A model generated the notes under the pieces. The model ran no database searches, was not told the DNA's origin, and saw nothing but the letters and a program-made list of their open reading frames with translations. Position numbers and translations under genes: made by a program. A DNA stretch of 64,000 nucleotides from positions 575,501 to 639,500 of the forward strand of contig NC_080568.1 in the NCBI RefSeq assembly GCF_030253575.1. The letters are read 5' to 3'. Positions 57,811 to 64,000 of this stretch are shown one piece after another (position 1 is the stretch's first letter; each line of letters starts with the position of its first letter). This stretch comes from Rhododendron vialii. Taxonomy: Eukaryota > Streptophyta > Magnoliopsida > Ericales > Ericaceae.

Positions 57811-59991
57811 ATGCCGTCTCCTTCTCCATGTTATCTGCGACTGAGAGGCCTTTCTATATCCCAAATCCAGAAGTTCATCCCTAAGGAGTGGAAACAAATC
57901 AAGTCATCCGCAACCGGGGAACGTGATGGTTCCAGGGTCGATTCTCTTCTCACATCTCTCCAAGACTTTGGATCGAAAGGCCGTCTTTTTCAAGCCTTCA
58001 GGACCTTCTCTCTCATCCAATGCCAGTCTTCTTTTGGTGTTACCCGCGACGCAATTTTGAAAGCCGTTTCTTTTCTTCTGCTGTCTTGCTCCGACCTGAA
58101 GTCACTTTCAGAGGGTAGACAGCTCCATGCCTTCATTATCTGTTTAGGTCTTGACAAACATCCCGTATTGATTCGCAAGCTGATCAACTTTTACTCGGTC
58201 TTTAATCTCCTTGCCGATGCCCATCTTGTAACTGAGACTTCGAAAAGTTTGCACCCTTTTCACTGGAATTTGCTTATCTCTGCTTACGTGAGAAACGGGC
58301 TTTCGCGGGAGGCTCTATCCACCTATGGGCAAATGGTGAACGCTGGAATTAGACCTGATAATTTCACATACCCATCTGTTCTCAAGGCTTGTGGTCAAGA
58401 ACTAAATCTGGATTTAGGGAGGGAGGTTCATAAGTCTATTGATGCTAGCCGTCTTGATTGGTGTTTGTTTGTGCAAAATGCCTTGGTCTCGATGTATGCC
58501 AGGTGTGGGGAAGTGGATGATGCTCGGAAGTTGTTTGACGAAATGCCCGAAAAGGATGTTGTTTCTTGGAACTCAATGATCTCTGGATATGCCTGCAAAG
58601 GTAGGTGGCGAGAAGCTTTTGAGCTTTTTGAAAGCATGAGAATGCAGGGAGTAGAATTGAATATAATAACCTGGAACACCATAGCTGGAGGGTGCTTGAA
58701 AACTGGAAACTATGAAGGTGCAGTTGAATTGCTACCACAGATGGAAACTTCTGGCATTCCTCTGGATTCTGTTGCATTGCTTATTGGTTTGGGTGCATGC
58801 TCCCATATGGGTTCACTGATAATGGGGAAGGAGATTCACTGCGTTGCAATTCGTAGTAATTTTAGTGGACTTCATAATGTTCAAAATGCTTTAATCAATA
58901 TGTATGCCAGGTGCAAAGACCTAAGGCATGCACACAATTTATTCCAATCATTAGAAGCTAAGAGTATGATAAGTTGGAACTCTATTATTTCTGGTTACGC
59001 ACACTGGGACTTATCTGAGGAGGCCTCCTATCTATTTAGGAAGATGTTGTTTTCTGGCATTGAGCCTAATTATGTGACAATTGCAAGTATTCTTCCTCTT
59101 TGTGCCCGAGTGGCTAATCTGCAACATGGTAAGGAGTTTCACTGTTACATTATAAGGCGTGTTTGGCTCGATGATTACTTATTACTATGTAATGCTCTTG
59201 TGGATATGTACGCAAGATCTGGAAAAGTTTTTCTAGCAAGAAGACTTTTTGATATGCTAAGCAAGAAGGATGAACTGACGTACACTTCATTAATAGCTGG
59301 TTATGGGATACAAGGAGAGGGACATGCTGCAATAAAACTTTTTGAAGAGATGATCAGGTTCCAAATAAAGCCAGACCATGTAACCATGGTTGCTATTTTG
59401 TCTGCTTGTAGTCATTCGGGTCTTGTAACCCAAGGTCATATGCTTTTTGAAAAGATGTTGACTGTCTATGGTGTAATTCCTCGTTTAGAGCACTATTCTT
59501 GCATGGTTGATCTCTTTGGTAGGGCTGGTTTACTGAAGAAAGCAGAAGAGATTATCAGAAGGATGCCTTACCACCCAAGCCCTGCTATGTGGGTCACTCT
59601 TATTGGAGCATGTCGCATCCATGGAAACACAGAGATTGGGGAATGGGCGGCTGAAAAATTGTTGGAAATTAGGCCTGAAACTTCTGACTACTATGTTCCG
59701 ATAGCTAATATGTATGCTTCAGCTGGATGTTGGAACAAGCTAGCTAGGGTAAGGACCTTCATGAGGGACTTGGGTGTGAGAAAGGCTCCAGGCTGTGCTT
59801 GGGTTGATGCGGGTGCTGGATGTTCCCCTTTTTTCGTGGAGGACACATCGAATTCCCAATCAAATGAGATATACCCTTTGTTGGGGGGATTGACAAAGCA
59901 GATGAAAGATGCTGGTTATGTTGTTGCTGAGGATTTTGATTTGGATGATGAATTTGAGGAGTATGATGAACAACTTCTGTTAGCAAAATAA
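57811..59991 (+). CDS. Pentatricopeptide repeat protein, At1g71490 type
   Basis: Intronless 726-aa PPR protein of the plant PCMP (PLS) class. Repeats run from about residue 90 to 570, with clear units such as NALVSMYARCGEVDDARKLF, EKDVVSWNSMISGYACKGRW and AMWVTLIGACRIHGN. An E domain follows (KLLEIRPETSDYYVPIANMY, RKAPGCAWVD), then a variable acidic tail DFDLDDEFEEYDEQ; there is no DYW domain. Such proteins bind single-stranded organelle RNA and act in editing or processing; E-type members normally borrow a DYW deaminase. The N-terminus with Arg and Ser suggests mitochondrial or plastid import. The start is the first ATG of the frame (57811). In Arabidopsis At1g71490 lies beside PSB33 (At1g71500), matching the order here. 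The frame is intact. Confidence 0.95.
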   Translation: MPSPSPCYLRLRGLSISQIQKFIPKEWKQIKSSATGERDGSRVDSLLTSLQDFGSKGRLFQAFRTFSLIQCQSSFGVTRDAILKAVSFLLLSCSDLKSLSEGRQLHAFIICLGLDKHPVLIRKLINFYSVFNLLADAHLVTETSKSLHPFHWNLLISAYVRNGLSREALSTYGQMVNAGIRPDNFTYPSVLKACGQELNLDLGREVHKSIDASRLDWCLFVQNALVSMYARCGEVDDARKLFDEMPEKDVVSWNSMISGYACKGRWREAFELFESMRMQGVELNIITWNTIAGGCLKTGNYEGAVELLPQMETSGIPLDSVALLIGLGACSHMGSLIMGKEIHCVAIRSNFSGLHNVQNALINMYARCKDLRHAHNLFQSLEAKSMISWNSIISGYAHWDLSEEASYLFRKMLFSGIEPNYVTIASILPLCARVANLQHGKEFHCYIIRRVWLDDYLLLCNALVDMYARSGKVFLARRLFDMLSKKDELTYTSLIAGYGIQGEGHAAIKLFEEMIRFQIKPDHVTMVAILSACSHSGLVTQGHMLFEKMLTVYGVIPRLEHYSCMVDLFGRAGLLKKAEEIIRRMPYHPSPAMWVTLIGACRIHGNTEIGEWAAEKLLEIRPETSDYYVPIANMYASAGCWNKLARVRTFMRDLGVRKAPGCAWVDAGAGCSPFFVEDTSNSQSNEIYPLLGGLTKQMKDAGYVVAEDFDLDDEFEEYDEQLLLAK

Positions 59992-62313
59992 GCTCTTTGG
60001 TAATTTTCTTGCATACTCTTCTCAAGAATCTTCTGAAATGCCATGCTACATCCAAACGGTAATATACTAATAACCAATAGCATTAATGGAATTTTAGTCC
60101 TCATTGTTTTGTTATTGTGGGACATCCTCTGATCATCATTGTATTAACTTTTATATTTGTGTATGTTTTTGTATCTTGAATCTGCGATCTTGCTCTCTGG
60201 TATATAGTTGATGTTTCAGTGGTAACCACTGGTTGAATTCCCCCTCTGCACATATGGTAGAGCTAGTTAGTTGGTTACATTCAAGGTGGTTATTTGTTTT
60301 TGTTTAACCCAACTGGTAATTCTTTTGTCCCTACAATTACCGGATTTGACAAAGCATCTCTCAGCTTAAACTATCTCCCAGCTTCTGTTGCACAAGGGTG
60401 AATTGATATGCTATCATATGACCCAATCCAAGGTCCCACCCAGTGTTAAATTTTTTAGTGCTTGTACTTATGATGAAGACTACGGATACTGTATCAAGAT
60501 TCATGGAAAATACAATGTTTTGTTTGGGTTGCATTCCCCCATAGCTAACCTGTCACAACCAAATGGCTGTAATAAAACAATGGAGGGTAAAACCCCTAGC
60601 TGTTGAAACCATTGCTTTGTCCCATTTGGTGTTTTTTTATTCTAGTGTTGGTTGGATTCCCCTCCCCTCTCCCCCAACTTGATGTATCCTTTGTCAAGTT
60701 TTCCTTAATAATAAATTTATTGCCGAAAAAAAAAAAACGAAAATGTGAAGTTGAGGGGTGATTTTGCAGAACTCTGAAAGCACTTTATTTTGTTACAGTA
60801 CCCTAGCAGACTAAGTTTCAGATACATACAACTTGCAATCCTAGGAGAATAATATTCATTTTCACCCGCTAATTCTGTCCTACATGTGAGACCAGGTTTT
60901 CTTCTCTGTATTTTTTTTTGTTTTGCAAGAAGAAACCTGGAGTCTTCAGTTCCATAGTGAGATTTTTCCATTGTGCTAATTGTTGTTTTTAATTAGACTG
61001 GTCATTTAGTTCTAGGCATCTAGTGCACTGGCTGATTTCTGCAAGCTGCCAAATTTGGTATAACTGGTTGTTTAATTTTTCTGTTTATTTTCTTGTTAAT
61101 TTCCTTTTTAGTTTTCTACTGTAGGATAGCAAAGAGGAAAAGCTAGCTTGATCTATGGCCAGCTAAATTTGCACAAGTTTTATGACGAAGTATGGCGAAT
61201 ACTTGGAGAAAGACTGCATAATTTGACGCATTTGAAGAGGTATGCTAGGATGCTACACTTGATGAATACTGTAACTAGTTTTTAGATGGAATTGGTGCTC
61301 TAGGGTATGTGATTTTCTTGATGTGCAAACTGAGCTCTGCTTCGTAATATGCAGCAAAGAGGAAGTCGCAGCTCGCAGCAACAGAACTGGGGCATCATAT
61401 CAGGTATGGACGCTTTACCCACTAGCCAAACCACCACCATCTTATTATACCTCCTTTTCTCCCGATAATATCAATGGATAGGTTTTGACAAAGCATCATC
61501 ACACATGCACTATCTCAGAGCTCTTGTTGCACTCAAAGCATCACCCAATCTAGTGTATGATTACTTGTGGAAATCTGGGTCTTCTTCGTTTGTTTATTTT
61601 CTGGGACAAAACAAAAGCAGCCGAAATAGTGCGGCAGAATTCAACATTTGGACCAATGTGGGGTACCAACAAACATATGTGGACCCACCGTCTGTTTGGC
61701 CCACATGCTATAATAGAGACTCCCTTTTTGACAAATCATGGCCTCAAGTTCAAAAGCTACCTCTTGGGCATTAAAAAAGCTAAAAAATTCCTGCATAATA
61801 CCCCAACAGATTTGATGATGTCTTACTAACAAGAGGGTGTTTTAAGAAATCACATAGTTGGATGGGTTTGGTTTTTGTTGAATTTGGTTTTTTGACTAAG
61901 GACTTTTGTTGAATGGTAGTTGTGCCTTAGTAGATAAGTCCAAATATTCGGAAATACAAACATGTCAATGTCGATGCAGTATACAAAACCAACTTGAATT
62001 AAACCTTGCTTCACAATCAGTTAAGGTGGGCTTATATGAATCTTGCTCGCCATTTGATTTGTCAAGGTCTTTGCGTTCAGGTAGATATAATGGATTGGAA
62101 TCTTATCTACCATATTATCCCATGTTAATAGTCTTTTCATTTTTCTTTACTTTTTGGATCGGTTCTTTTTGTTTCTGTGACCAGTATACCTTTATCTGTT
62201 TCACTCATCGTAATTGTGGTATTAAATACTTTCTGAGATCAGAACATGATTTAAACCCTTTGCAGTTGAACTCAAGAAGTTATTTGCTCACAAAAACGCA
62301 GAGGGATTGGAAT
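59992..62313. other. Spacer between the PPR and UGT genes
   Basis: Holds the PPR 3' UTR, a LINE-like tail (60620-60735) and two stretches that could be short exons (61140-61239 and 61356-61398, the latter between CAG and GTATGG) but match no family I recognise. The frame of the UGT stays open back to 61906 without a good homologous start. No clear gene. Confidence 0.45.
60620..60735 (+). mobile_element. LINE-like 3' tail
   Basis: Ends AATAATAAATTTATTGCCG followed by a run of A, with a C/T-rich stretch before it. This is a common end of short plant LINE copies. Confidence 0.45.
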
Positions 62314-64000
62314 ATGGCAGTGGGTGATAAGCCTCATGTGGTTTGTATACCATACCCATCTCAAAGCCATATCAAAGCAATGTTGAAACTTGCTAAACTT
62401 CTCCACAATAAAGGTTGTCACATAACCTTTGTCAACACAGAGTACAACCACCGACGCCTACTCAAAGCGAGAGGACCGAATTCTCTCGATGGCTTGCCTG
62501 ATTTTCGATTCGAAGCAATTCCCGATGGGTTGCCTCCTTCGGATGCTAATGCCACCCAACACATACCGTCTCTTTGTGAATCCATTAGAAAGAATGCACT
62601 AGCACCATTTCTGAGCCTTGTTTCCAAGATCAATGATGGTTGTGCTTCTCCACCTGACGTGCCTCCGGTTACTTGTATCGTCTCTGATGGGTTTATGAGT
62701 TTCACCCTTACAGCTGGTGAACAGCTAGGTGTCCCTGTCATATTGTTCTTCACCATGTCTGCCTGTGGTGTTATGGGCTTTTATCAGCTGCATGTTCTAT
62801 TGGAAAAAGGGCTTACACCACTGAAAGGTACATTTTGACTTTTTTTGTGTATGAATCTATGGACACTCGTATAAGACTAAAGCTCCGTTTGTATATGAAT
62901 CTATGGTTTCTTATGTTTGGTTGCAACTTCAAAATGGATGATACTATAGGCTTTGGAAAAAAAAAATGGTTAGAGCTGGTGGTTGTGGGTGATGGGTGGA
63001 AGATACAGTTATGGGTGGCGGTGGGTTGTGGTTGTGATAGAGTGTTAGTGGTGGCGGTGTGGTAACCTGAAAACCTTTTCCCCAAGTTCGACTAATTTTC
63101 CTTTGAGTTTTATTTTTCCATGTACCAACACCAGCTAAAGTAACACAAAAATCATTTTTTGCCGAAACAAATGAAGTGTATAATCTATGATGCACGGACA
63201 CATACACGGAAATTCTAAAAAAATGGGGACACGGACACAGCGGGAGACACGCCGCGTGTATATTTATTTATATTTTTTTTCAAATTTTTTCCAAGTTTAA
63301 ATGGTAAAATGTGGACAAACGAAAAATCCATAATTCCAATATCATTCAAACAAAACAAGACATCCATAAGTTCAATACAACTCTATTAAAAAATTACAGT
63401 CTGACCCCTAAATTTTTAAAAAAAATTACAGTTTGGTCCCCAATTTTTTTAAAATTACAATTTGACCCCCATTTTTATAAAAAAATTACACTTTGACCCA
63501 GCTGTGTCCCTCTCAAAAATTTAATTTAAATTACGTGGCGTGTCCTATACGTGTCCCCGCGTGTCCGACACTGCAATACGTCGACCTCTAGAGGTGTCGG
63601 TGCTTCATAGTGCATAATTGAATTCTTATTTTGGTATTCTGATGAAAATCACATGTTTCCTATGCTAAAATAATATTGTTGGGCGCAGATGTAAGCTATG
63701 TAACAAATGGGTACCTTGATACTGTCATAGACTGGATTCCTGGAATGAAAGATATTCGTCTGAAAGATCTTCCAAGTTTTATTCGAACCACGGATCCAAA
63801 CAATATACCTTTTAACTTCTGCATGGAAGCAGCCATGAGGGCTTCCAAAGCTTCAGCAATCATTCTCCACACCTTTGATGCGTTGGAGCAGGATCTATTG
63901 AATGCCTTCACTGCCATCTTTCCAATTGTATATTCCATAGGACCACTTCAGTTATTTTTGAATCACATATCACAGAAAGACAAGTCGGAGTCCATCGGAT
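62314..64000 (+). CDS. UDP-glycosyltransferase, UGT85 family, 5' part
   Basis: Exon 1 is 62314-62827 and exon 2 starts at 63689 and runs out of the window; the intron is 861 bp, phase 1. The protein begins MAVGDKPHVVCIPYPSQSH. His19 is the expected catalytic base, though the usual QGHINPM around it is QSHIKAM here. Further family marks: FVNTEYNHRRLLKARGPNSL, GLPDFRFEAIPDGLPPSD, CIVSDGFMSFT, and in exon 2 YLDTVIDWIPGMKDIRLKD and PSFIRTTDPN. These match UGT85A-type enzymes annotated as 7-deoxyloganetin glucosyltransferase, which glucosylate terpenoid, cyanohydrin or similar aglycones in the cytosol; the substrate cannot be told from sequence. The PSPG donor-binding box lies beyond the window. 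The ATG at 62314 was chosen because the homology starts there, although the frame is open further upstream. Confidence 0.92.
63185..63610. mobile_element. hAT-like MITE in the UGT intron
   Basis: 426 bp. Ends CTATGATGCACGGACAC and GTGTCGGTGCTTCATAG are inverted with two mismatches. Flanks TGTATAAT and TGCATAAT form a nearly exact 8-bp repeat, typical of hAT. The middle has four runs of the kind AAATTACAGTTTGG. Confidence 0.75.

Overview
The window is nuclear DNA of a flowering plant, most likely a woody eudicot. Genes have GT-AG introns, proteins match plant-only families (plant 11-beta-HSD-like SDR, DREB/ERF, PSB33, PCMP-E type PPR, UGT85), and the spacers are AT-rich and full of MITEs, SINE copies and solo LTRs. 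The style of the MITEs suggests an asterid, perhaps Ericales, but that is a weak guess. I see no bacterial or organelle genes, CRISPR array, tRNA or rRNA gene.

Layout. 1-957: last exon of a YqgE/AlgH (DUF179) protein, plus strand. 2193-8859, minus strand, converging on it: a complete eight-exon CDK-like kinase of the At1g54610 type (675 aa). 10633-11716: a Copia solo LTR. 13340-17881, plus: a complete six-exon hydroxysteroid dehydrogenase-like SDR (356 aa). 18885-23110, minus: two broken halves of CC-NB-LRR resistance genes in reversed order. 23800-34805: mobile-element zone with large foldback elements and three solo LTRs, one nested in another. 36171-52700: a tandem segmental duplication; each unit carries an intact AP2/ERF gene, and the first unit ends in an orphaned piece of the PSB33 gene. 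52133-55277, minus: complete PSB33 (Rieske-fold thylakoid protein). 57811-59991, plus: intronless PPR protein of the At1g71490 type, divergent from PSB33. 62314-64000, plus: first exon and part of the second of a UGT85-type glucosyltransferase, cut by the window end.

How it fits together. From memory, in Arabidopsis At1g71490 (PPR), At1g71500 (PSB33), At1g71520 (ERF020) and At1g71530 (CDK-like kinase) lie together, and the DUF179 gene At1g33780 sits beside the CDK-like kinase At1g33770. The window therefore looks like an old conserved eudicot gene block expanded by transposons. The genes are independent and do not form a pathway.

The most notable structure is the ERF-to-PSB33 tandem duplication. 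Its chimeric junction lies near 43657-43670, both ERF copies are open, and each unit later received its own transposon insertions while the partner kept the empty site. I found no convincing new biological system; the best leads are this duplication, the promoter differences of the ERF pair, and the out-of-order NLR halves.
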